Assembly (NCBI RefSeq): GCF_022179325.1 | Contig: NZ_BPQQ01000018.1 | Span: forward strand, 62,001-126,000 | Length of the DNA stretch: 64,000 nt | Reading direction: 5' to 3' | From: Methylobacterium isbiliense | Lineage (GTDB): Bacteria; Pseudomonadota; Alphaproteobacteria; Rhizobiales; Beijerinckiaceae | In this document: positions 30,066 to 37,923 of the stretch, one piece after another | Numbering within the stretch: position 1 is the stretch's first letter | How the letters are laid out: every line of letters starts with the position of its first letter | Made by a program: the position numbers and the translations under genes | Notes under the pieces: generated by a model | The model's database searches: none | Seen by the model: the letters and a program-made list of their open reading frames with translations, nothing else | Told to the model about the DNA's origin: nothing

Positions 30066-31598
30066 ATGGACGCACGCGCACCCTGGGAGATCGTGCTGCC
30101 CGACGAGACCGCGACCGAGGATCTCGGCCGCTTCCTCGCCGAATTGCTGCGCCCGGGTGACCTCGTGGCGCTCTCCGGGGGGCTCGGCGGCGGCAAGACC
30201 ACGCTTGCCCGCGCGCTGATCCGCGAGATGACGGGCGATCCCGACCTCGAGGTGCCGAGCCCGACCTTCACCCTGCTTCAGCCCTACGAGGGGCGCGGCG
30301 GCGTTGCGGTGGTGCATGCCGACCTCTACCGCCTGCGCGGACCCGACGAACTGGTGGAACTCGGCTTCGAGGAGATGATCGAGCGGGCGGTGGCGCTGGT
30401 GGAGTGGCCCGACCGGCTGCCGCCCCGCTCCGGCCCGACCCTGGCGGTGGACCTCGCCCTCGCGCCGGAATTCGGCGAGACCGCGCGGCTCGCCCGGCTC
30501 ATCGGCGGCGGCGGCCTCGGCGAGCGCCTGACGCGGGCGCGGGCCCTGCGCGCGCTCCTCGACCGCAGCGGCTGGGGCGAAGCGGAGCGCAGGCCGATGC
30601 AGGGCGATGCGTCGAGCCGCGCCTACGAGCGCCTGACCAACCCGGACGGCACGCAGGCCATCCTGATGATCTCGCCCGCGCGCCCGGACGGCCCGCCGGT
30701 GCGCGACGGCAAGTCCTACAGCGCCATCGTCAAGCTCGCCGAGAGCGTGCATGCCTTCGTGGCTATCGACCGGGGGCTGCGGGCCCTGGGCCTGAGCGCG
30801 CCCAGGATCCTGGGCGAGGATCTGGAGGCCGGCCTCCTCATCCTCGAGGATCTCGGCACCGAGCCGGTGGCGGATGCCAACGGGCCGCGCCCGGAGCGCT
30901 ACGCCGAGGCCGTGAAGGTGCTGGCGCGGCTGCACGGCACCGCCCTGCCCGCCGTGCTGCCGATCGCCGAGGGCCAGGACCACGCGCTGCCACCCTACGA
31001 CCGCGAGGCCCTGCTGTTCGAGGCCGAGCTGCTGCTCGACTGGTACGCCCCGCACATCGCGGGCGCGCCTCTTCCGCCGGCCGCCCGCGACGCCTTCACG
31101 GCGGCCTGGAGCGAGGCGCTGGAGGGCATCCTGCCCGAGCGCCCGACCTGGACGCTGCGCGACTACCATTCCCCCAACCTGATCTGGCTGCCCGAGCGCG
31201 ACGGGCTGGAGCGGATCGGCCTGATCGACTTCCAGGACGCGGTGCTCGGGCACCCGGCCTACGACGTCGCCTCGCTGCTGCAGGACGCGCGCGTGGATGC
31301 CACGGCGGAGTTCGAGCTGCGCCAGCTCGGCCTCTATGCCCGCGAGCGGCGCCTGCGCGAGCCGGATTTCGACGTCCAGGACTTCGCGCGCGCCTATGCG
31401 GTGCTGGGCGCTCAGCGCGCCACCAAGATCCTCGGCATCTTCGTGCGCCTCGACCGGCGCGACGGCAAGCCGGGCTACCTCGCCCACCTGCCGCGCATCG
31501 AGGGCTACCTCACCCGCAACCTCGCCCACCCGGCGCTGGCCGGCGTGCGGTCGTGGTACGAGACCCACCTGCCGCGCCTCGCCCCGGCCTCCGCCTGA
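30066..31598 (+). CDS. tsaE-amgK: fused TsaE ATPase / AmgK-type sugar kinase
   Basis: 510 aa from the ATG at 30066, where GGGAGG sits just upstream; an ATG at 30006 would add 20 residues. Residues 1-150 are TsaE, the ATPase of the tRNA t6A37 complex (TsaB-TsaD-TsaE), with Walker A ALSGGLGGGKTTLARAL (Lys44), the PSPTFTLLQPY strand and HADLYRLRGPDELVELGF. From about 178 (MQGDASSRAYERL) it is an aminoglycoside-phosphotransferase fold with TLRDYHSPNLIWL as catalytic loop and GLIDFQDAVLGHPAYDVA as the metal motif. This is the AmgK group, which phosphorylates MurNAc/GlcNAc at the anomeric carbon. The following gene is MurU, completing the recycling pair. The fusion joins two unrelated functions. 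Confidence 0.9.
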   Translation: MDARAPWEIVLPDETATEDLGRFLAELLRPGDLVALSGGLGGGKTTLARALIREMTGDPDLEVPSPTFTLLQPYEGRGGVAVVHADLYRLRGPDELVELGFEEMIERAVALVEWPDRLPPRSGPTLAVDLALAPEFGETARLARLIGGGGLGERLTRARALRALLDRSGWGEAERRPMQGDASSRAYERLTNPDGTQAILMISPARPDGPPVRDGKSYSAIVKLAESVHAFVAIDRGLRALGLSAPRILGEDLEAGLLILEDLGTEPVADANGPRPERYAEAVKVLARLHGTALPAVLPIAEGQDHALPPYDREALLFEAELLLDWYAPHIAGAPLPPAARDAFTAAWSEALEGILPERPTWTLRDYHSPNLIWLPERDGLERIGLIDFQDAVLGHPAYDVASLLQDARVDATAEFELRQLGLYARERRLREPDFDVQDFARAYAVLGAQRATKILGIFVRLDRRDGKPGYLAHLPRIEGYLTRNLAHPALAGVRSWYETHLPRLAPASA

Positions 31599-31613
31599 GC
31601 CCCGACGAGCCTC

Positions 31614-32360
31614 ATGAGCGACCACGTCCCCGACCACGGCATCGCCCGCGCCTTCGTGCTGGCCGCCGGCCTCGGCAAGCGCATGCGCCCGATCACCGCG
31701 ACGGTGCCCAAGCCCCTGGTGGAGGTGGGCGGCCGCGCGCTGGTGGACCACGCCCTCGACCGCATCGCCGAGGCCGGGATCGGGGAGGTGGTGGTCAACG
31801 TCCACTACCTCGCCGACCTGATGGAGGCGCATCTCGTCCGCCGCGCCGGTCCGCCGCGCATCACCATCTCGGACGAGCGCGAGCGGCTGCTGGAGACCGG
31901 CGGGGGCGTGCGCAAGGCCCTGCCGCTGCTGGGCGAGGGGCCGTTCCTGATCCTCAACTCGGATTCGTTCTGGCTCGAAGGGCCGCGCCCCAACCTGCAG
32001 CGCCTCGTGGCGGCGTGGGACCCGGAGCGGATGGACATGCTGCTGCTGCTGGCCTCCGCGGCGACGAGCCTCGGCTACGAGGGTGCGGGCGACTTCCAGA
32101 TGGACAAGGACGGGCGGCTCGCCCGCCGGGCCGAGCGCGAGGTGGCCCCCTTCGTCTACGCGGGCGTGGCGATCACCACGCCGGCCTTCTTCGCCGACAC
32201 CCCCGAGGGGCCGTTCTCGCTCAACCTGCTGTTCGACCGGGCCGCCGCGCGCGGACGCCTGCACGGCCTGCGCCTGGACGGGCAATGGCTGCATGTGGGC
32301 ACCCCCGAGGGCCTGCGCGACGCGGAGGAGCGGGTGCGCACGAGCGCGGTGCAGCCGTGA
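31614..32360 (+). CDS. murU: MurU-like NTP-sugar nucleotidyltransferase
   Basis: 248 aa. The N-terminus AFVLAAGLGKRMRPITATVP then KPLVEVGGRALVDH is the nucleotide-binding motif GxGxRxxPxTxxxPKP of sugar-1-phosphate nucleotidyltransferases. Also seen are NVHYLADLMEAHL, LLETGGGVRKALP and LILNSDSFWL (metal-binding Asp). Length and placement after AmgK match MurU, which makes UDP-MurNAc from MurNAc-1-phosphate and so returns peptidoglycan sugars to synthesis without MurA, giving intrinsic fosfomycin tolerance in other bacteria. The next gene starts inside its stop codon. Confidence 0.87.
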   Translation: MSDHVPDHGIARAFVLAAGLGKRMRPITATVPKPLVEVGGRALVDHALDRIAEAGIGEVVVNVHYLADLMEAHLVRRAGPPRITISDERERLLETGGGVRKALPLLGEGPFLILNSDSFWLEGPRPNLQRLVAAWDPERMDMLLLLASAATSLGYEGAGDFQMDKDGRLARRAEREVAPFVYAGVAITTPAFFADTPEGPFSLNLLFDRAAARGRLHGLRLDGQWLHVGTPEGLRDAEERVRTSAVQP

Positions 32361-32920
32361 GCGAGGCGCGGATCGCGCCGATCGCATCCGCGCATCTCCC
32401 GGGCGTGCTCGCCCTGAACCGCGCCCACGAGCGCGAGACCTCGCCGCTCGATGCGACGGCGCTCGACGCGCTGGTGCGCCAAGCCTTTCTGGCCCAAGCC
32501 TACCTGGCCCAAGCCGACCTGGGCCAAGCCGTCCTGGCCCAAGCCGTCCTGGCCGAGTCTGCGGTCGCGGGCGAGGCGGTCGCCGCCTTCCTGATCGCCT
32601 TCGACCAGGACGCGGACTACGCCAGCCCGAACTTCCTCTGGTTCCGCCGGCGGTTCGCGCGCTTCGTCTATGTCGACCGGGTCGTCGTCGCGCCGGACTG
32701 GCGTGGGCGCGGTCTCGCCCGGGGCCTCTACGCCGGTCTCCTGGCGCGTGCCGCCGCGGCGGGCCATGCGCGCCTCGCCTGCGAGGTCAACAGCGACCCG
32801 CCCAACCCCGCCTCGGACGCGTTCCATGCCGGCCTCGGCTTCCGCGAGGTCGGCCGCGCGGTGATCCAGGCCGGCGCCAAGGAGGTGCGCTACCTCGTGC
32901 GCGAGGGCGTGGCCGGATGA
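32357..32920 (+). CDS. GNAT-family N-acetyltransferase with 15-bp tandem-repeat insert
   Basis: 187 aa from a GTG overlapping the murU stop (GTGA). The GNAT core is present: [21 protein letters not shown] (motif A, acetyl-CoA pyrophosphate loop RGRGLA), [20 protein letters not shown] and [10 protein letters not shown]. Between beta-strand regions, residues 42-66 consist of five near-identical pentapeptides of the type QAxLA encoded by a 15-bp repeat, an expansion unlikely to belong to the ancestral fold. ATGA overlap with addB downstream. The acetyl acceptor is unknown; the enzyme is carried in the conserved murU-addB block. Confidence 0.85.
   Translation: MSEARIAPIASAHLPGVLALNRAHERETSPLDATALDALVRQAFLAQAYLAQADLGQAVLAQAVLAESAVAGEAVAAFLIAFDQDADYASPNFLWFRRRFARFVYVDRVVVAPDWRGRGLARGLYAGLLARAAAAGHARLACEVNSDPPNPASDAFHAGLGFREVGRAVIQAGAKEVRYLVREGVAG
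32480..32554 (+). repeat. in-frame 15-bp tandem repeat (5 units)
   Basis: Five consecutive 15-bp units with consensus CAAGCCKWCCTGGCC; units 4 and 5 are identical, unit 1 differs at two or three bases. The unit length keeps the frame, so copy-number change would lengthen the acetyltransferase loop by five residues without breaking it. The encoded string resembles a pentapeptide repeat. Confidence 0.85.
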
Positions 32921-35900
32921 GCCGGGACAGCGTCTTCACCATTCCGCCCGGGGCGCCGTTCCTGCCGACCCTCGCCGAGGCGCTGCTCGACGGCTCGCTC
33001 GTCGGCCCGGTCGCGGACGGCCCGCTCGGGCTCGCCGCCGTGACCATCTACCTGCCGACGCAGCGCGCCGCGCGGGCGCTCGCCGCCCATCTCGCCGAGC
33101 GTTGCGGGCCGGCGGCGCTGCTGCCGCGCACCGTGCCCCTCGGCGAGGCGCACGAGGCGGAACTCGCGCTCGCGGCGGCCCCGCCGGCCGAGCGCCTTGA
33201 GGCGCTGCTGCGCCCTGCCATGCCGGCGCTCGAGCGCCGGCTGATCCTGTCGCGGCTGGTCCAGGCCTGGGCCGCCACGGTGGACCGCCAGCTCCTGCCG
33301 ATCGGCGAGGAGGTGCCCTTCCGGGTGCCGTCCTCCCCCGCCGATGCGATCGGGCTCGCCGCCGACCTCGAAGGGCTGATGGATGCCCTCACCGTCGAGG
33401 GCCTGGGCGTCTCGGCGATCGGCGCGGCGGTGGAGGCCGAGGTCTCGCGCTACTTCTCCCTGACCCTCGATTTCGTGCGCATCGCCGCCGAGCACTGGCC
33501 GAGGATCCTGGAGGAACGGGGCGTCGGCGATCCGGTGGCGCGCGGCCGCGCCCTGATGCTGGCGGAGGCCGCGCGGCTCACCCGCGAGCGGCCCGCCGAC
33601 CCGATCGTCGTGGCGGGCTCCACCGGCTCGGTGCCGGCCACCGCGACGCTGATCGCCGCCATCGCCGGCCTGCCGCGCGGCGCCGTGGTGCTGCCCGGGC
33701 TCGACCTCTCCCTCGATGCCGCCGGCTGGGCGGCGATCCATCCGGGCGGGCCCGCCGCGCAAGGACATGCGGCGCAGCCGCAGCCGGCCCAGTCGCACCC
33801 GCAGGCGGTGATGCACCGGCTGCTGGGTCCGGACTTCCTGAACCGGACCCGGGCGGAGGTGCGCCCCCTCGGGCGGCGCGGCTCCGCGGCCGAGGCCCGC
33901 GCCGCCCTGCTCTCGCAGGCCCTGCGCCCGGCCGAGACCACCGATGCCTGGGCGGATCTCGACCCCGCAGCCCGCGCGGATCTGGCGCGGGCGGGCGGGG
34001 CCGGCCTCTTGCTGGTGGAGGCGGCCGACGAGCGGGAGGAGGCGCTCGCCGCCGCGGTCGCCCTGCGCGAGACGCTGGAGACGCCAGGCCGCACCGCCGC
34101 GCTGATCACCCCCGACCGGAACCTCGCCCGCCGCGTCGCGGCGGAACTCGGCCGCTGGGGCATCGTGGCGGACGACACCGCCGGGGAATCCCTGGGCTTG
34201 AGCCCGGCGGGCCGCCTCGCGCGCCTCGCCGCCGACCTCGCCGCGGACGAGGCCAAGCCCGGGCGGGTGCTGGCGCTCCTCGCCCATCCGCTGGTGCGGC
34301 TCGGCCTCGATCGCGCGGCCCTCGTGCGGGCGGCGTGCGCGCTGGAGATCGGCGTGCTGCGCGGGCCGGCCCCCGCCAAGGGCTTGTCGGGGATCGCGCA
34401 GGCCCTGCATCTCGCCCGGACCGAGCCGCGCCCGCACGCGCCGCGCGCCGTCCGGCGCCTCACCGAGGCGGATTGGGCCGCGGCCGAGGAGCTGATCGGC
34501 CGTCTGGCGGTCGCCTTCCGGGGCTTCGCCCCCGGCGCCGACGACGCCCCCCTCGACCTCGTGCAACTGGCGCAGGCCCACCGCGAGGCCTGCGACCGCC
34601 TGCTCGACGGCCCGGACGCGGAGGCCCGAGAGCCCACTGACGAGCCCTCCGACGAGCCCTCGGTGGCGGCCCTCGACCAGCTCTTCGACGACCTCGCGCT
34701 CGCCGAGCCCGGCCTGCTCGCCGGGCGCTTCGCCGACTACCCGGCCGTCTTCACCGCGCTCGCCCGCGAGCGGGTGGTGCCCGCGCGCCGGCTCGCAGGC
34801 CCGCATCCGCGCCTGCGCATCCTCGGCCTCCTCGAAGCCCGCCTGCTCTCGGCTGACCGGGTGGTGCTGGGCGGGCTCGACGAGGGCGTCTGGCCGCCCA
34901 AGGCCGAGACCGACGCCTTCCTCAACCGGCCGATGCGCGCGGCGATCGGCCTGTCGAGCCCGGAGCGGCGGCTCGGCCAGACCGCGCACGATTTCGTGGA
35001 GGCGCTCGGCTGCCCCGACGCGGTGATCACCCGCGCGCACAAGCGCGAGGGCGCGCCCACCGTGCCATCGCGCTTCCTGCAGCGGCTGCGCGCCTTCATG
35101 GGAGAGGGAGCCTGGGCGACCTGCCGGAGCGGCGGCGAGCGGCTGCGCGCCCATGCGGCCGCCCTCGACCGCGGGCGCGAGCCGGTGCCGCCGCGGCTGC
35201 CGCGGCCCGCCCCGAAGCCGGACCCGGCGCTGTTTCCCCGCACGCTCAGCGTCACCGAGATCGAAACCCTGGTGCGCGACCCCTACGGCATCTTCGCCCG
35301 CCACGTGCTCGGCCTCGATCCGCTGGAGCCGGTGGCGGTGCAGCCGAGCGCGAGCGACCGCGGCACCATCGTGCACGCGGTGCTCGGCGGCTTCGCTCAG
35401 GATTTTCCCACCGCCCTGCCGGCCGACCCGCTCGGGCCGCTGATGCAGCGCGCCCTCGACGCCTTCGCGCGGATCGCCGAGGCCTATCCCGAACTCTACG
35501 CCGAGTGGTGGCCCCGCTTCGAGCGGATGGCCGGCGCCTTCCTGGCCTGGGAGGCCGAGCGCCGCCCGGGCCTCGCGCGCGTGCACGCCGAGATCGCCGG
35601 GCGCTGGGCGATCCCGGTCGCCCCGGGCGAGATCTTCACGCTGCGCGCCCGCGCCGACCGCATCGAGGCGACGCGCGCCGGCGGCCACGTCGTCATCGAC
35701 TTCAAGACCGGGCAGGTGCCGAGCCACAAGGAGATCTTCGCCGGCTTCTCGCCCCAGCTCACCCTGGAGGCCGCGATGCTGAAGGCCGGGGCCTTCCGCG
35801 AGATCGGCCCGGCGCAGGAGACGCCCGACCTCCTCTACGTGCGGGTGGGCGGGGGCAAGTCGCCCCTCGACCCCATCCCCCTCAAGCCGCCGCGGGGCGA

Positions 35901-36084
35901 TTCCCGCAGCGTCGCCGAGATCGTGGACGAGCACGCGGAGCGCCTGCGCGGCCTCGTCGCCCGCTTCCTCGCCGGCGAGGCCGCCTACCTCTCCCGCCCC
36001 TACCCGAAATACGCCAAGGCCTTCTCGGCCTACGACCATCTGGCGCGGGTGAAGGAATGGTCGCTCGTCGGGGGCGAGGCGTAG
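32917..36084 (+). CDS. addB: AddB, double-strand break repair nuclease subunit
   Basis: 1055 aa, within the usual alphaproteobacterial AddB size, starting in an ATGA overlap with the acetyltransferase. The N-terminus VFTIPPGAPFLPTLAEALL and AAVTIYLPTQRAARAL replace the Walker A of classical helicases, as is normal for AddB of this class. Central GGLDEGVWPPKAETDAFLNR and the C-terminal RecB-type nuclease VVIDFKTGQVPSHKEIF (Asp...Lys) follow. With AddA it forms the RecBCD-like helicase-nuclease that processes DNA ends up to Chi. In relatives addA follows directly; here addA lies 5.6 kb downstream beyond a glycan gene island. Confidence 0.93.
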   Translation: MSRDSVFTIPPGAPFLPTLAEALLDGSLVGPVADGPLGLAAVTIYLPTQRAARALAAHLAERCGPAALLPRTVPLGEAHEAELALAAAPPAERLEALLRPAMPALERRLILSRLVQAWAATVDRQLLPIGEEVPFRVPSSPADAIGLAADLEGLMDALTVEGLGVSAIGAAVEAEVSRYFSLTLDFVRIAAEHWPRILEERGVGDPVARGRALMLAEAARLTRERPADPIVVAGSTGSVPATATLIAAIAGLPRGAVVLPGLDLSLDAAGWAAIHPGGPAAQGHAAQPQPAQSHPQAVMHRLLGPDFLNRTRAEVRPLGRRGSAAEARAALLSQALRPAETTDAWADLDPAARADLARAGGAGLLLVEAADEREEALAAAVALRETLETPGRTAALITPDRNLARRVAAELGRWGIVADDTAGESLGLSPAGRLARLAADLAADEAKPGRVLALLAHPLVRLGLDRAALVRAACALEIGVLRGPAPAKGLSGIAQALHLARTEPRPHAPRAVRRLTEADWAAAEELIGRLAVAFRGFAPGADDAPLDLVQLAQAHREACDRLLDGPDAEAREPTDEPSDEPSVAALDQLFDDLALAEPGLLAGRFADYPAVFTALARERVVPARRLAGPHPRLRILGLLEARLLSADRVVLGGLDEGVWPPKAETDAFLNRPMRAAIGLSSPERRLGQTAHDFVEALGCPDAVITRAHKREGAPTVPSRFLQRLRAFMGEGAWATCRSGGERLRAHAAALDRGREPVPPRLPRPAPKPDPALFPRTLSVTEIETLVRDPYGIFARHVLGLDPLEPVAVQPSASDRGTIVHAVLGGFAQDFPTALPADPLGPLMQRALDAFARIAEAYPELYAEWWPRFERMAGAFLAWEAERRPGLARVHAEIAGRWAIPVAPGEIFTLRARADRIEATRAGGHVVIDFKTGQVPSHKEIFAGFSPQLTLEAAMLKAGAFREIGPAQETPDLLYVRVGGGKSPLDPIPLKPPRGDSRSVAEIVDEHAERLRGLVARFLAGEAAYLSRPYPKYAKAFSAYDHLARVKEWSLVGGEA

Positions 36085-36252
36085 CGTCCGGGCCCGATCG
36101 GCCCGACCCCAACAGGGGCGCCTGCCGAACGCGCTCGGATCCTTCGTGCGTGCCCACGCGGCCGTCCGCCTTGAGCGGGCCCTTCGCTGCACCGGGACCC
36201 GGTTCCTGCGGGCCTCTCCGTGTCGTCGCCGCACGACGTCGTCTGAAGCCCG

Positions 36253-37479
36253 TCACGGTAAGCGGCGTCCATCGCAATGAGCCTCGGTCCGGACGTGAGC
36301 ATGCCGCGCCGCGCCGACCGCCTGCCGCAGCTGCACGACGAGGATCGCGAAGGCGACGCCCATCGCGATCCCACCAATGAAGCGGCCGTGCAGAAAGCCG
36401 ATCATGTGGGCGCCATAGGCACCGAGCGAGCCGATCTGGATCAGAACCGCCGCCCCGACCGCCCACCGCTGACGCGATGCCAGCGCCAGCACCACGGACA
36501 GGATGTCCGCCAGGAAGAAGTAGCGGTCCTGCATCTTGGGCAGCAGGAACGGCATCGCCATCGCGGAGACCAGGGCGAGGAGGAGCAGGCCTTCGCCCTC
36601 CAGACGGACCCGCGCCGCGAGGCCCGCGATGGCAAGGCCTGCCGCCGCGGCGAGCGAGAATCCGACCACGAGCCCGGTCGTGAGGCTCATCAGGTGAAAG
36701 TACTGGATGAAAGCCCAGGGATTCGGGGCGTTCATCGACAGCCATTGGTAGGCCTGAGCTTGCTCCAGGTAGATCGTGGCGAGGTCGAGGGCGGGCCGGC
36801 CCGCGAGCCAGGCGGGCAGCAGCATGCCCGCATAGACCGCGGCGCAGACGAGCACGGTCTGCCATCCGGCGCGGTTCGCCAGCACCACGTACAGGATGAA
36901 GGGACCGAGGAACGCCGCCTGCGCCTTGAAGGCCAGCGCCGCGCCGAAGGCCGCCATCATCAGGGCGAATTGCCCTCGCAGCGCCGCCGTCACCGCGAGC
37001 AGGGCGAGCGCAGCCCAGTAGGAATCCACCTGCCCCCAGGCCGCGGCGTTGAGAACGAGGGTGGGCAGCAGAAGCAGGCCCGCCGCCCCCGCAAGGCTGG
37101 CCTCGACGGAGAGGAACACCCGCAGGAGCCCGTACGCGCAGGCGACGCACAGGAGGGCGCCCGCGACCGACACGAGCTTGACGATGGCGAAGGGCGAGAG
37201 CGTGCCCGCCGCCGTGCTCCCGAGGATGAGAAGGTAGAGATAGGGCGGGTTGTAGTTCGCGTGGCCGTTCGTGCCTTCGAGCGTCACGCGCATCGGCTCG
37301 GCCAGCGCGTGGACGGGTCCCTCGGCGATGATGATCTGCGTCCAGGGCACGAACCACGCATCCGCGTCGGCGCTGTGCCAGGGGAGGAGCGCGACGTACA
37401 GGGCGGCGGCCGCGCCGAGCGCGAGGACGGCGGCGAGGCTGAGCCGGGTCGGCCGGATCGTTGCGGACGGGCTCGCCAT
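36253..37479 (-). CDS. GT-C/GT87-like membrane glycosyltransferase
   Basis: 408 aa from the ATG at 37479, two bases after the gtrA stop. About ten to eleven helices. The first extracytoplasmic loop contains the acidic HSADADAWFVPW, the kind of Asp pair that GT-C transferases use to bind metal and polyprenyl-phosphate sugar. It is followed by GHANYNPPYLYLLIL and AAWGQVDSYWAAL, seen in GT87/DUF2029-type mannosyl/arabinosyltransferases. The enzyme should move a sugar from a polyprenyl-phosphate donor to a periplasmic acceptor. It is the last gene of the UbiA-GtrA-GT-C operon, which supplies a donor, a flippase and a transferase. Donor and acceptor are not known. Confidence 0.78.
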   Translation of the reverse strand: MASPSATIRPTRLSLAAVLALGAAAALYVALLPWHSADADAWFVPWTQIIIAEGPVHALAEPMRVTLEGTNGHANYNPPYLYLLILGSTAAGTLSPFAIVKLVSVAGALLCVACAYGLLRVFLSVEASLAGAAGLLLLPTLVLNAAAWGQVDSYWAALALLAVTAALRGQFALMMAAFGAALAFKAQAAFLGPFILYVVLANRAGWQTVLVCAAVYAGMLLPAWLAGRPALDLATIYLEQAQAYQWLSMNAPNPWAFIQYFHLMSLTTGLVVGFSLAAAAGLAIAGLAARVRLEGEGLLLLALVSAMAMPFLLPKMQDRYFFLADILSVVLALASRQRWAVGAAVLIQIGSLGAYGAHMIGFLHGRFIGGIAMGVAFAILVVQLRQAVGAARHAHVRTEAHCDGRRLP

Positions 37480-37481
37480 GC

Positions 37482-37922
37482 TCAGGCCTCCATGGTCTTC
37501 GGTGAGGGGTGGGGGGCTCGCGACGCCCGAAAGGTGATGGCGGCGTGCGCGAGGTAGTTGACGACCGCGCCCGCGGCGATGGCCCCGGCGTGGGCGAGGG
37601 CCTCCGCGGGCGCCGCGCCTGCGAGCGGGACGAGGAGGCCGCACCCGAGGCTCGCGAGCAGCGTCACGAGCAGCGCCGAGGCCGCGTTCACCGCCAGGAA
37701 GTCGCGCAGCTGCGAGGCGGCCGGGCGGTCCGATCCCGTGAAGACGAAGCGGCGGTAGGCCAGGAAGCCGATGCTCATGCCGCAGGCCGCCGCGGCGAGG
37801 ACCGCGAGCGGGTAGGGCAGGGCCAGCGACAGGGGAAAGCGCAGGAGCCAGTTGAGCGCGGCTGCGCCCCCGCCCGCGATCAGGAAGCGCACGGGCCGCG
37901 GAAGGGAGAGGAGCGCTCGCAC
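37482..37922 (-). CDS. GtrA-family small membrane protein (polyprenyl-phosphate-sugar flippase type)
   Basis: 146 aa from a GTG at 37922 that follows the UbiA stop after one base. Four membrane helices; N-terminal RPVRFLIAGGGAAALNWLL and later FLAYRRFVFTGSDR followed by FLAVN are the GtrA signatures (RFxxxGxxxxxxN, YRRFVF). GtrA proteins are thought to flip polyprenyl-phosphate-linked glucose or related sugars, or arabinose in mycobacterial homologues, across the inner membrane. Between a donor-synthase and a GT-C transferase it likely flips the lipid-linked sugar. Confidence 0.85.
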   Translation of the reverse strand: MRALLSLPRPVRFLIAGGGAAALNWLLRFPLSLALPYPLAVLAAAACGMSIGFLAYRRFVFTGSDRPAASQLRDFLAVNAASALLVTLLASLGCGLLVPLAGAAPAEALAHAGAIAAGAVVNYLAHAAITFRASRAPHPSPKTMEA

Positions 37923-37923
37923 G

